Shown here piece by piece: positions 1-6,600 of a DNA stretch of 24,834 bases. Every line of letters starts with the position of its first letter. Within the stretch, counting starts at the first letter, position 1. This DNA comes from Phycisphaerae bacterium. GTDB taxonomy: Bacteria > Planctomycetota > Phycisphaerae > Sedimentisphaerales > Anaerobacaceae. The stretch covers positions 1 to 24,834 of the forward strand of contig JAUVYZ010000002.1 in the NCBI GenBank assembly GCA_030602845.1, written 5' to 3'. The translations under genes were made by a program, and so were the position numbers. The notes beneath the pieces are model-generated. The model was given only the letters and a program-made list of their open reading frames with translations, was not told the DNA's origin and did no database searches.

Positions 1-478
1 CCTCGTAGAGCTTCTCACTGCCGGTTCCGCCCATCAGCAGGTTTTTCGCACCGCAGGCGTCGCAATTGTCGATGAGTTTCCTGAGGCCCTCGATGCCCGC
101 CTTGAGTGACTTCGCAACCGGGATATCGCCGCCGTATACCGAGAGGACTGCCAGGCCGCGCTTCTTCACCTCTTCGCCGACCCGCTCGGCCTCTTCGAGC
201 GTGGTCGAGACCGAAATAACCAGCCTCGTCTTCGACTTGGTAGTCATTAGTCCCGCGTACTTGAAACCCGCCTCCGCGATAGCATCGAGCGCCACGCGGT
301 AATCCTGCCGGTCCCAGGTACGCGTGTAGCAGCCAATCTGCCACAGGCCACCCCTTCCAGGTCCCTTCCTGGCAGCTGCTGGTGATGCTGCAACACAGCA
401 AGCCCCAAGACCCACCGCCCCGAGCTTCAGGGTCCGGCCCAAAAAGCGCCGGCGGGAAAGTTGGTCAAAAGAATTCAT
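1..478 (-). CDS. Tat-exported xylose-isomerase-like TIM-barrel protein, 3' end outside window
   Basis: Open for 159 codons to the left edge, so the C-terminus is missing. I chose the ATG at 478 because AAGGAG (488-493) lies 9 nt upstream; in-frame ATGs at 484 and 499 fit that site less well. The N-terminus reads MNSFDQLSRRRFLG, a twin-arginine signal, followed by a hydrophobic stretch ending in LGACC, which could also be a lipobox. The mature part begins LWQIGCYTRTW and continues with DYRVALDAIAEAGFKYAGL, a later beta strand GLAVLSVYGGD, and NCDACGAKNLLMGG. This is the usual N-terminal half of the sugar phosphate isomerase/epimerase (xylose-isomerase-like TIM barrel) superfamily, whose metal-dependent members isomerise or epimerise sugars or keto-sugars. 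It lies 74 nt after the stop of the oxidoreductase at 553-1806 on the same strand, so the two are probably co-transcribed. The exact substrate is not readable, and metal ligands would lie in the missing part. Confidence 0.85.
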   Translation of the reverse strand, partial: MNSFDQLSRRRFLGRTLKLGAVGLGACCVAASPAAARKGPGRGGLWQIGCYTRTWDRQDYRVALDAIAEAGFKYAGLMTTKSKTRLVISVSTTLEEAERVGEEVKKRGLAVLSVYGGDIPVAKSLKAGIEGLRKLIDNCDACGAKNLLMGGTGSEKLYE

Positions 479-552
479 CCGCATTTTCTCCTTGTTCATC
501 AGGCCCCTCACAGGGGGGCGGGATTCATCACAGAGGTATTGCTTCTGATAGC

Positions 553-1806
553 CTACCTCTCACGAATCTCACGTTTCTCAGAATCATAAATCATTCTGCG
601 GCCGGTGTCGTATGACCGCATCGCCATTATGCAAGCCACCGCATGCTGGTAGCCGGCGTCGATTGAGGCGTTCGGCGTCTTACGGGTGCGAAGGCACTGA
701 AGCCAATCGAGGAAGTGGTCCGGCCGCGGGACATCCTTAACGGGATTTTTGCCACGAATGGGGCCTTTCTTGCGGGAGTTCGCGCCTTCAGCCGTCAGAA
801 TCGGCGCGGTCCAATTCACCATATCCAGCACGCCCGCGTCGCCGAACATCTTGAAGCTGTTTCCGCTGCCGTTGCCGAAGTTCGTCGAGTAGCTGACCAT
901 AAAGCCCTCGGGGTAAATCCACAGGGCCTGGACGTGGTCGGGGCAGGTGAACTTGTGCTCGTCTTTCCACGTGAACGTGCCGCCCAGACACACGCAGCTC
1001 GTGGGGAACTTCGCACCCGTGATGTAGTGCACTAAGTCGATGAAGTGACTGCCCAGCCCGGGAACCGACCCGTCGGAGAACTCCCGGTAGCCGTACCAGC
1101 CCGAGTACAGCACCGGGTCGAACCGGCGCATCGGGCGGTCCATCAGGAACTCCTTGAAGTCCACATCCTTTTCCTTGATGTCCTTCACATACGAATACCA
1201 GTAAGGCCGTTCGCCGTTGCGGCACTGCTCGATCCGCCCCACCGTGCCGAGGATGCCCGTCTTGTAGAGTTCGCGACAGCCGGTGAAGCTGGGAAAGCTT
1301 CGCAACTGAGTGCCGATCTGAACGACCGTCCCGGCCTTTTTGACGGCGCCGCAGGCGGTCTTAAGTCTATCGAGTCTCATTGCCAGCGGCTTCTCACAGT
1401 AGGCGTCCTTGCCGGCGTTGGCGGCGGCTTCGAGGTGAGTGGTGTGCTGGTGGTCGCACGAGGCAATCATAACGGCGTCCACATCCTTTAGCGCCAGCAG
1501 GTCACGGTACGATGAGAACTGCCGCGCATCGCGGCCGTACCATTCCTTTACCTTCGCGGCGGCGGCTTCCCGACGCAGCCGCCACGGGTCACACACAGCC
1601 GTGATTTCGATGTTCTGACTTTTGGCGTGTTTGTGCACGCCGGGCATATGGACGCCGAGGCCGCGGCCGCCGCAACCGATAATGCCGATCGAAATCCGGT
1701 CATTGGCCCCGATGACACGGGAATAACTCGTTGCGGACAGGGCCAACGCGGCGCTGCCGGCCGCAGCGGCCTTCAGGAACTTCCGGCGAGAGCAAGAGTT
1801 TTCCAT
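553..1806 (-). CDS. Gfo/Idh/MocA family oxidoreductase, Tat-exported
   Basis: 417 residues. The N-terminus carries SRRKFLK (residues 6-12) and a short hydrophobic run, a twin-arginine signal. The Rossmann nucleotide-binding loop is IGIIGCGGRG (about 40-49), and the YCEKPLA motif (about 136-142) holds the family's conserved lysine. GLGSHFIDLVHY (about 250-261) carries the histidine and aspartate of the C-terminal substrate domain. Family members are NAD(P)-dependent dehydrogenases or transhydrogenating glycosidases acting on sugars, inositols and derivatives; export by Tat fits a protein that folds around a tightly bound cofactor before transport. The start is backed by GGAGG 7 nt upstream. 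It is first in a leftward operon with the TIM-barrel gene and has a TTGTAT-17-TATAAT promoter at 1937-1965. The exact sugar cannot be told. Oxidoreductase family assignment is very secure. Confidence 0.95.
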   Translation of the reverse strand: MENSCSRRKFLKAAAAGSAALALSATSYSRVIGANDRISIGIIGCGGRGLGVHMPGVHKHAKSQNIEITAVCDPWRLRREAAAAKVKEWYGRDARQFSSYRDLLALKDVDAVMIASCDHQHTTHLEAAANAGKDAYCEKPLAMRLDRLKTACGAVKKAGTVVQIGTQLRSFPSFTGCRELYKTGILGTVGRIEQCRNGERPYWYSYVKDIKEKDVDFKEFLMDRPMRRFDPVLYSGWYGYREFSDGSVPGLGSHFIDLVHYITGAKFPTSCVCLGGTFTWKDEHKFTCPDHVQALWIYPEGFMVSYSTNFGNGSGNSFKMFGDAGVLDMVNWTAPILTAEGANSRKKGPIRGKNPVKDVPRPDHFLDWLQCLRTRKTPNASIDAGYQHAVACIMAMRSYDTGRRMIYDSEKREIRER

Positions 1807-1834
1807 CGCAAATCCTCCGAAAAAGGTTTATAGT

Positions 1835-1854
1835 CCCCATATGTAAGTATGGGG
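1835..1854 (-). promoter_or_regulatory. Leader hairpin close to the ribosome site
   Basis: CCCCATA and TATGGGG form perfect 7-bp arms around a 6-nt loop. In the leftward mRNA the hairpin ends about 15 nt before the GGAGG ribosome-binding site. A second stem (AAACGCA/TGCGTTT, 1903-1922) lies further upstream in the same predicted leader. Neither is followed by a U tract, so they are not classic terminators. A regulatory role is only a possibility. Confidence 0.35.
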
Positions 1855-1936
1855 TCTGTCCTCGCTCAGCTACGCAACCGAGCTCTATTTCTGCCCCCCC
1901 CAAAACGCAAAAAAATGCGTTTGGCGAACCCCTGGC

Positions 1937-1965
1937 ATTATACCAAACAGGCCTTGAACATACAA
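1937..1965 (-). promoter_or_regulatory. Predicted sigma70-type promoter for the leftward operon
   Basis: Reading the minus strand, TTGTAT (1965-1960) and a consensus TATAAT (1942-1937) are separated by exactly 17 nt. Transcription would start near 1930, giving a leader of about 125 nt before the ATG at 1806. The strict -10 match and spacing make this the best promoter candidate for the genes at 553-1806 and 1-478. Confidence 0.65.
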
Positions 1966-1988
1966 TTATTTCAAGATTTATGGATTGA

Positions 1989-2046
1989 AGTCCGGCAATT
2001 TGCCGGACTCACCGTGCTACGGCAGGCTCCGCCCTGAGGAGCCGCC
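1989..2046. repeat. Tandem pair of inverted repeats
   Basis: The first is AGTCCGGCAA, one T, then TTGCCGGACT: perfect 10-bp arms at 1989-2009. The second, 2021-2046, has GGCTCC (2025-2030) facing GGAGCC (2038-2043) across a 7-nt loop, with flanking GGC/GCC extending the stem. They lie upstream of the rightward promoter. They could be operator sites, a dispersed palindromic element, or mRNA structure; the window has no second copy to decide. Confidence 0.5.
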
Positions 2047-2075
2047 TAAAATGTGAAAATCATACCTAAACTAAC

Positions 2076-2104
2076 TTGCATTACCCTGGTGGAACGGGTA
2101 AAAT
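2076..2104 (+). promoter_or_regulatory. Predicted sigma70-type promoter for the rightward operon
   Basis: TTGCAT (2076-2081) and TAAAAT (2099-2104) are 17 nt apart, about 60 nt before the ATG at 2164. This would drive the oxidoreductase, ThuA-DUF1080, oxidoreductase series and perhaps GH28. Confidence 0.55.
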
Positions 2105-2163
2105 TTGCAGACGGGCTTCGCAAAACTCAAAAATAAGTTACGGAGCGAAAGGGGTGACGAACT

Positions 2164-3555
2164 ATGAAGTCACGAATCAGCCGCCGGGCTTTTCTTAAAA
2201 GCACCGCTCTTGGCGGAGTGGGCCTGTTAATTCTCAAAAACAGCCGCGCAGCTTTCAGTTATGAAGCAAACGAAAAGCTTAATATCGCGCTTATTGGGGT
2301 CGGTGGGCGCGGCAGGTGGTTTGTGAGCACCATTCCGAAATTGGGCACGAACGTCGTGGCGATGTGCGACGTCAACGAACGAAAAGCCAGTTTATCATTC
2401 AAAGACCTCCCGAAAGCCAAAAAGTTCTATGACTTCCGCAAGATGCTCGGCGAAATGGACAACCAGATTGACGCGGTCATCATTGCCACGCCCGACCACA
2501 CGCACGCCGCCGCCTCATCTATGGCGATGAAGATGGGTAAGCACGTCTTTTGCGAAAAGCCGCTAACGCACAATCTGCACGAAGCGCGTGTCCTTCGGGA
2601 AACAGCGGCAGAATGTAAGGTGGCGACACAGATGGGTAATCAAGGTACGTCCAGTGAGGCATTCCGCAGAGCCGTCGAACTTGTCCAGGCCGGTGTCCTT
2701 GGCGAAGTCCAGGAGGTACACGCCTGGAACACCGGTGGAGGACCAGGCAAAAGACCGTATCCCAGCAAGATCCACACATTGCCGGATTATCTGAAGTGGG
2801 ACCTGTGGCTCGGACCGGCGGCGTACCGGCCATACAATTCCCGCTGGCTCAACGGATGGCACGGCTGGCGCGACTTCGGGACGTGTCAATTGGGCAACTG
2901 GGCCTCTCACACTATGAATTTGCCTTTCAAAGCCTTGAAACTCGATTCACTCTGGAAAGCCGACACTTCAATTTCTGCCAAGCGTTCGATTCAGTTGCAA
3001 GCGGAAGTATCCGGCTTCCACAAGGCGACATTTCCAAAGTGGGAAATCATCCGCTATGACTTCCCTGCGCGTGGTAACATGCCGCCGGTCAGGATAAATT
3101 GGTACAATGGCGCCGGCCGTGCACCCGGACCTCGCGACCAGATAGAAGAGATGATGGGCCGACGATTGGACTGGGGTGACGCCGGTGAAAAGAAATGGCG
3201 GGACCATGCCGGCTGCCTCCTCGTGGGCACAAAGGGCATGATACACTCTACAGGGCACAATATGTCCTTTACCCTGCTTCCTGAAGACAAGTTCAAGGAC
3301 TTCGAAAGGCCGGCCCCTTCTTTGCCCCGTTCACGAGGCCACGAGCGTGAGTGGCTCGATGCCTGCAAAGGTGGCCCGCCTGCAATGTCTAACTTTGACT
3401 ATGCCGGCCCTCTGACGCAGTTTGTCCTTCTGGGCAATGTCGCCACCTTGTTTGAACAGAAAATCGAGTTCGACCCACTTGCCATGAAAATAGTAAATGT
3501 TGCCGAAGCAAACAAAGCTCTTAGCCGTGAATATCGACAGGGCTGGTTGTTATAA
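2164..3555 (+). CDS. Gfo/Idh/MocA family oxidoreductase, Tat-exported
   Basis: 463 residues, longer than the 330-390 of typical cytoplasmic members, as is usual for exported planctomycete-type homologues. ISRRAFLK (residues 5-12) followed by GGVGLLIL is a twin-arginine signal. LIGVGGRGR (about 43-51) is the nucleotide-binding loop, ATPDHTH (about 108-114) is the typical post-Rossmann strand, and FCEKPL (129-134) contains the conserved lysine. GNWASHTMNLPF (244-255) takes the place of the more usual G-x-H-x-x-D element of the substrate domain. The ribosome site AGGGGTGA lies 6 nt before the ATG. It is the first gene of the rightward operon, 29 nt ahead of the ThuA-DUF1080 gene. By analogy with ThuB, a dehydrogenase of this family that makes 3-keto-trehalose, it may oxidise a disaccharide or glycoside, but the substrate is inferred only. 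Confidence 0.95.
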   Translation: MKSRISRRAFLKSTALGGVGLLILKNSRAAFSYEANEKLNIALIGVGGRGRWFVSTIPKLGTNVVAMCDVNERKASLSFKDLPKAKKFYDFRKMLGEMDNQIDAVIIATPDHTHAAASSMAMKMGKHVFCEKPLTHNLHEARVLRETAAECKVATQMGNQGTSSEAFRRAVELVQAGVLGEVQEVHAWNTGGGPGKRPYPSKIHTLPDYLKWDLWLGPAAYRPYNSRWLNGWHGWRDFGTCQLGNWASHTMNLPFKALKLDSLWKADTSISAKRSIQLQAEVSGFHKATFPKWEIIRYDFPARGNMPPVRINWYNGAGRAPGPRDQIEEMMGRRLDWGDAGEKKWRDHAGCLLVGTKGMIHSTGHNMSFTLLPEDKFKDFERPAPSLPRSRGHEREWLDACKGGPPAMSNFDYAGPLTQFVLLGNVATLFEQKIEFDPLAMKIVNVAEANKALSREYRQGWLL

Positions 3556-3584
3556 GCGGCAATTATAAAAAGGAGATTGCAATT

Positions 3585-5147
3585 ATGTTAAATAAATGTC
3601 CCTTTAGGGCTGTTTTCCTGGTGGTGGTAATGCTGGTATTGCCTACGCTTGTTACAGCACAGGTTACCAAACAGCAAGCAGAGCAAATAAGAGAGGCAGC
3701 GCCCAAGAAGGCCCGCGTGAGACCGAAAAAACATCGTCGCGTGCTCATCTGGAACACGCCGTTTATGGAAAAGTCTCCCCATAAAGGTTACTCAATCCCG
3801 CAAGCAGAATATGCGATGAAGCTCCTTGGTGAAAGGACCAGCGCATTCGAGCCGGTCGTCAGTGACGATGTGGCGATGTACCTGCCGCAGAATCTCAAGC
3901 AGTTCGACGCCATTATTATGAATAACAGCAACGGCCCATGGATTCGACCAACCGATGAGGATATGGAAAAGCTCAAAAAGTACGGACCGAGTAAGGACGC
4001 TGTTGAACAACTACTGCGCCGCAGCCTGCTTGAATGGGTCTCCAATGGCGGTGGAATCGTGGCCTATCATCACGCAGTCGGCGGTAATACCCACTGGCCC
4101 CAGTTCCATGAGATGCTCGGCGCCGCTTACTGGGGACATCCCTGGCACGAGGAAGTCGGCGTCAAACTGAATGAGCCGAAGCACCCGCTGCTGGCTGCCT
4201 TCGAAGGCAAAAACTTCCGCCTTACCGAGGAGATATTTCAATTTCGCGAGCCGTACTCCCGGGAGAAAGTCCGAGTGCTTTTGTCACTGGACACCAAGAC
4301 AACCAATATGACCGTGCAGTGGATACACCGCAAGGACAACGATTTCGCCCTGGCCTGGGTGCGGCGGTACGGGAAAGGCCGCGTTTTTTACTGTGCGTTC
4401 GGCCATCGCACCGAGATATGGTGGAACCCGACGATACTGCGGTTCTATCTGGACGGCATCCAGTTTGTGATGGGTGATTTGCCTGCCGATACCACACCAA
4501 GTGCCGAAGTCGAGCCCAAGGTCGAGCCCGGCTTCAAGAGTCTGTTTAACGGCAAAGACCTTTCCGGCTGGAAGGGCAATCCCAGGATTTGGTCTGTCAA
4601 AGATGGCAGCATCACTGGACAAACCACTGAGCAAAATCGCATTTCGGAAAATAACTTTCTCATCTGGACCGGTGGCGACGTAACGGACTTCGAATTGCGC
4701 TTGAAGTTCCGAATCGAGAACGGCAATTCGGGCATTTATTTCCGGAGCGAGGAACGAACAGGCATGCACCCGGAACCTTTAGTAGGACCCCAGGCGGACT
4801 TTTCTGCCGACAACCGCTGGACAGGAGTGGTTATCGAGTACACTCGGCGGGGGATATTAGCCGAGCGCGGCCAGAAAGTTGAAATTGATAACAAGGGCAA
4901 TATTAAAGTCATCGGCACCGTGGGAGACGCTAAGGAACTCCTCAAATATGTCAAGCCAAAGCAGTGGAACGATTACACCGTAATCGCCAACCGCGGGCAT
5001 ATCGTATTGAAGATAAATGATGTGGTTATGTGTGAGATTGACGATAACGACCCCAGGCGTGTGCCCACCGGCAAGCTCGCGCTGCAGGTACACCAGGGGC
5101 CGCCAATGCTCGTGCAGTTCAAGGACATACGTTTGCGCCAGTTCTGA
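3585..5147 (+). CDS. Secreted ThuA domain-DUF1080 (3-keto-disaccharide hydrolase) fusion
   Basis: 520 residues. A Sec signal peptide covers about residues 1-25 (hydrophobic FLVVVMLVLPTLV, then TAQ). Residues about 50-296 are a ThuA (trehalose utilisation, glutamine-amidotransferase-like) domain: RRVLIWN, the strand FDAIIMNN, LLEWVSNGGGIVAYHHA, EEIFQF, FALAWVRRYGKGRVFYCAFGH. Residues about 316-518 are a DUF1080 jelly-roll domain: GFKSLFNGKDLSGW, WSVKDGSITG, FELRLKFRIENGNSGIYFRS, WNDYTVIANRGHIVLKINDV, and TGKLALQVHQG. Pfam DUF1080 is known as 3-keto-disaccharide hydrolase. AAAGGAG lies 9 nt before the ATG. The gene sits between two exported oxidoreductases, which suggests that they supply oxidised glycosides that this protein cleaves. 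Both domains seem complete. Which domain performs the hydrolysis here is not readable from sequence. Confidence 0.93.
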   Translation: MLNKCPFRAVFLVVVMLVLPTLVTAQVTKQQAEQIREAAPKKARVRPKKHRRVLIWNTPFMEKSPHKGYSIPQAEYAMKLLGERTSAFEPVVSDDVAMYLPQNLKQFDAIIMNNSNGPWIRPTDEDMEKLKKYGPSKDAVEQLLRRSLLEWVSNGGGIVAYHHAVGGNTHWPQFHEMLGAAYWGHPWHEEVGVKLNEPKHPLLAAFEGKNFRLTEEIFQFREPYSREKVRVLLSLDTKTTNMTVQWIHRKDNDFALAWVRRYGKGRVFYCAFGHRTEIWWNPTILRFYLDGIQFVMGDLPADTTPSAEVEPKVEPGFKSLFNGKDLSGWKGNPRIWSVKDGSITGQTTEQNRISENNFLIWTGGDVTDFELRLKFRIENGNSGIYFRSEERTGMHPEPLVGPQADFSADNRWTGVVIEYTRRGILAERGQKVEIDNKGNIKVIGTVGDAKELLKYVKPKQWNDYTVIANRGHIVLKINDVVMCEIDDNDPRRVPTGKLALQVHQGPPMLVQFKDIRLRQF

Positions 5148-5161
5148 AAAAAGGACCAACT

Positions 5162-6505
5162 ATGGCAACCAGAGAGAAAGTGAAGATACCGAAAGATAAT
5201 ACCATAAGCCGAAGAGCCTTTCTTCGCGGAGCTGTAAGCACATTGGCGTTTCCATACGTTATTTCGTCGTCTGCGATGGGCAAAGCCGGCACGATAGCGC
5301 CGAGCAACCGGATTACTATGGGCTGCATCGGGGTGGGCGGCTGGAGGCCGGGCGGCCAGGGCACAAGTGACTTGCACGGTTTCTTAGGCAGAGACGGCGT
5401 ACAGGTTATTGCCGTTTGTGATGTTGATACCGTTCATCGCAATCGAGCCCGTGATATTGTCAACGAGAAGTACGGCAACAAGGATTGTTCCACATACAAT
5501 GATTTCCGTGAGCTGCTTGCTCGCGACGATATCGATGCGGTCTCAATAGTGCTTCCGGACCATTGGCATGCTATCCCCGCCGTCATTGCGGCCCGGGCCG
5601 GCAAGGATATCTTTTCGCAAAAGCCATTGGCTTACAGTATCGCGGAGGGCCGGGCGATTTGCGATGCCGTGAAAAGATATGGCGTGGTATGGCAAACCGG
5701 CAACAGCATGCGTTCGTCACGAAATGTGCGTTTTGTCTGTGAATTAGTGCGCAATGGGCGAATCGGCAAGGTGCACACTGTGAAGGTGGGCCTACCTAAT
5801 GTCAACAGAGTTGCTGACAATGGGAACAGGATTCGCAGGGAAACAAAACCTACGGCGGTGCCCGAAAGTTTTGATTATGATATGTGGTTGGGTCCGGCGC
5901 CGTGGGCGCCTTACAGTCCCGGCCGATGCCACTGGAATTTCCGCTGGGTCAGCGATTACTCCGGCGGACAGATAACCGACTGGGCCGGCCACTATTGCGA
6001 TGTTGCCCAATGGGGCATGGGTACGGAGCTGACCGGGCCTATCGAAATCGAAGGCAAGGGCGTTTTCCCTGCCGGCAGTCTCTTTGATACAGTTGAAAAT
6101 TATCGTTTTGTTTGCAAGTATGCCGAAGGCTTCACAATGATTGTGGCCGGGCGCTTCAAGGATGGCGTACGGTTCGAGGGCAGCGATGGATGGGTCTTTG
6201 TAAGTGCCCAAGGAATCGACGCACATCCGAAATCCCTTCTGGACTCGGCCATCGGTGCAGACGAGATTCATCTTTATAAGAGTAATGACCACAAAGGAAA
6301 CTTTCTTGATTGCATTCGCACGCGTTCGGAGACGGTCTCGCCTGCCAGGGTCGCGCAGCGTTCTGTTTCCCTCGGCCACCTGGGTCTAATTGCCATAAGG
6401 TTGGGATGCAAGCTCAAATGGAATCCCAGGAAGGAACTATTTGTCGGAGATTGCGAAGCTAACCGTTTGTTATCACGGCCGATGCGCAGCCCCTGGCATT
6501 TATAA
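5162..6505 (+). CDS. Gfo/Idh/MocA family oxidoreductase, Tat-exported, with QKP motif
   Basis: 447 residues. ISRRAFLRG (residues 15-23) is a twin-arginine signal. The nucleotide-binding loop is MGCIGVGGWRPGGQG (about 53-67), longer than in the other two family members here. LPDHWHAIPA is the usual strand-loop after the fold's central sheet. The signature EKP is QKP (FSQKPLAYS, about 151-159): the lysine is kept but the glutamate is changed. DWAGHYCDVAQWGMG carries the substrate-domain histidine and aspartate. AAGGA lies 6 nt before the ATG, and only 14 nt separate the stop of the ThuA-DUF1080 gene from this start, so the three are one operon. It probably acts on a sugar or glycoside outside the cytoplasm, in partnership with the protein encoded just before; the substrate is unknown. 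Confidence 0.95.
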   Translation: MATREKVKIPKDNTISRRAFLRGAVSTLAFPYVISSSAMGKAGTIAPSNRITMGCIGVGGWRPGGQGTSDLHGFLGRDGVQVIAVCDVDTVHRNRARDIVNEKYGNKDCSTYNDFRELLARDDIDAVSIVLPDHWHAIPAVIAARAGKDIFSQKPLAYSIAEGRAICDAVKRYGVVWQTGNSMRSSRNVRFVCELVRNGRIGKVHTVKVGLPNVNRVADNGNRIRRETKPTAVPESFDYDMWLGPAPWAPYSPGRCHWNFRWVSDYSGGQITDWAGHYCDVAQWGMGTELTGPIEIEGKGVFPAGSLFDTVENYRFVCKYAEGFTMIVAGRFKDGVRFEGSDGWVFVSAQGIDAHPKSLLDSAIGADEIHLYKSNDHKGNFLDCIRTRSETVSPARVAQRSVSLGHLGLIAIRLGCKLKWNPRKELFVGDCEANRLLSRPMRSPWHL

Positions 6506-6529
6506 AATTGTGGACTCAGCGACATGGCT

Positions 6530-6549
6530 AAGCAGGTTTACCCCTGCTT
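6530..6549. repeat. Hairpin between oxidoreductase and GH28 genes
   Basis: AAGCAGG and CCTGCTT are perfect 7-bp arms with a 6-nt loop, and GCT/AGC extends the stem across a small bulge. There is no T tract after it, so it is at best a weak terminator or an mRNA processing/stability element separating GH28 expression from the upstream operon. Confidence 0.4.
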
Positions 6550-6600
6550 GTAGCTAACAGGCGCTTAAATGGGAAACTCGCTTTTACGAAAGGAGAAATG

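Larger units (their letters stand above)
1807..2163. other. Divergent intergenic region with two promoters and four hairpins
   Basis: This region of 357 bases separates the leftward oxidoreductase operon from the rightward one. It holds a promoter for each direction (listed separately), a leader of about 120 nt for the leftward operon with two small hairpins (1835-1854 and 1903-1922) and a run of eight C (1894-1901), and two adjacent inverted repeats at 1989-2046. No convincing coding sequence was found: short open frames here have no ribosome site and no recognisable product. Confidence 0.6.

Noticed and set aside
15..401. Minus-strand open frame of 128 residues at the left edge
   Set aside because: It is a shadow frame of the real partial TIM-barrel gene (1-478), which has a ribosome site, a twin-arginine signal and family motifs.
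4284..4769. Minus-strand open frame of 161 residues
   Set aside because: It is antisense to the well-supported ThuA-DUF1080 gene, without domain or ribosome site.
5792..6379. Minus-strand open frame of 195 residues
   Set aside because: It is antisense to a Gfo/Idh/MocA gene and shows no recognisable fold.
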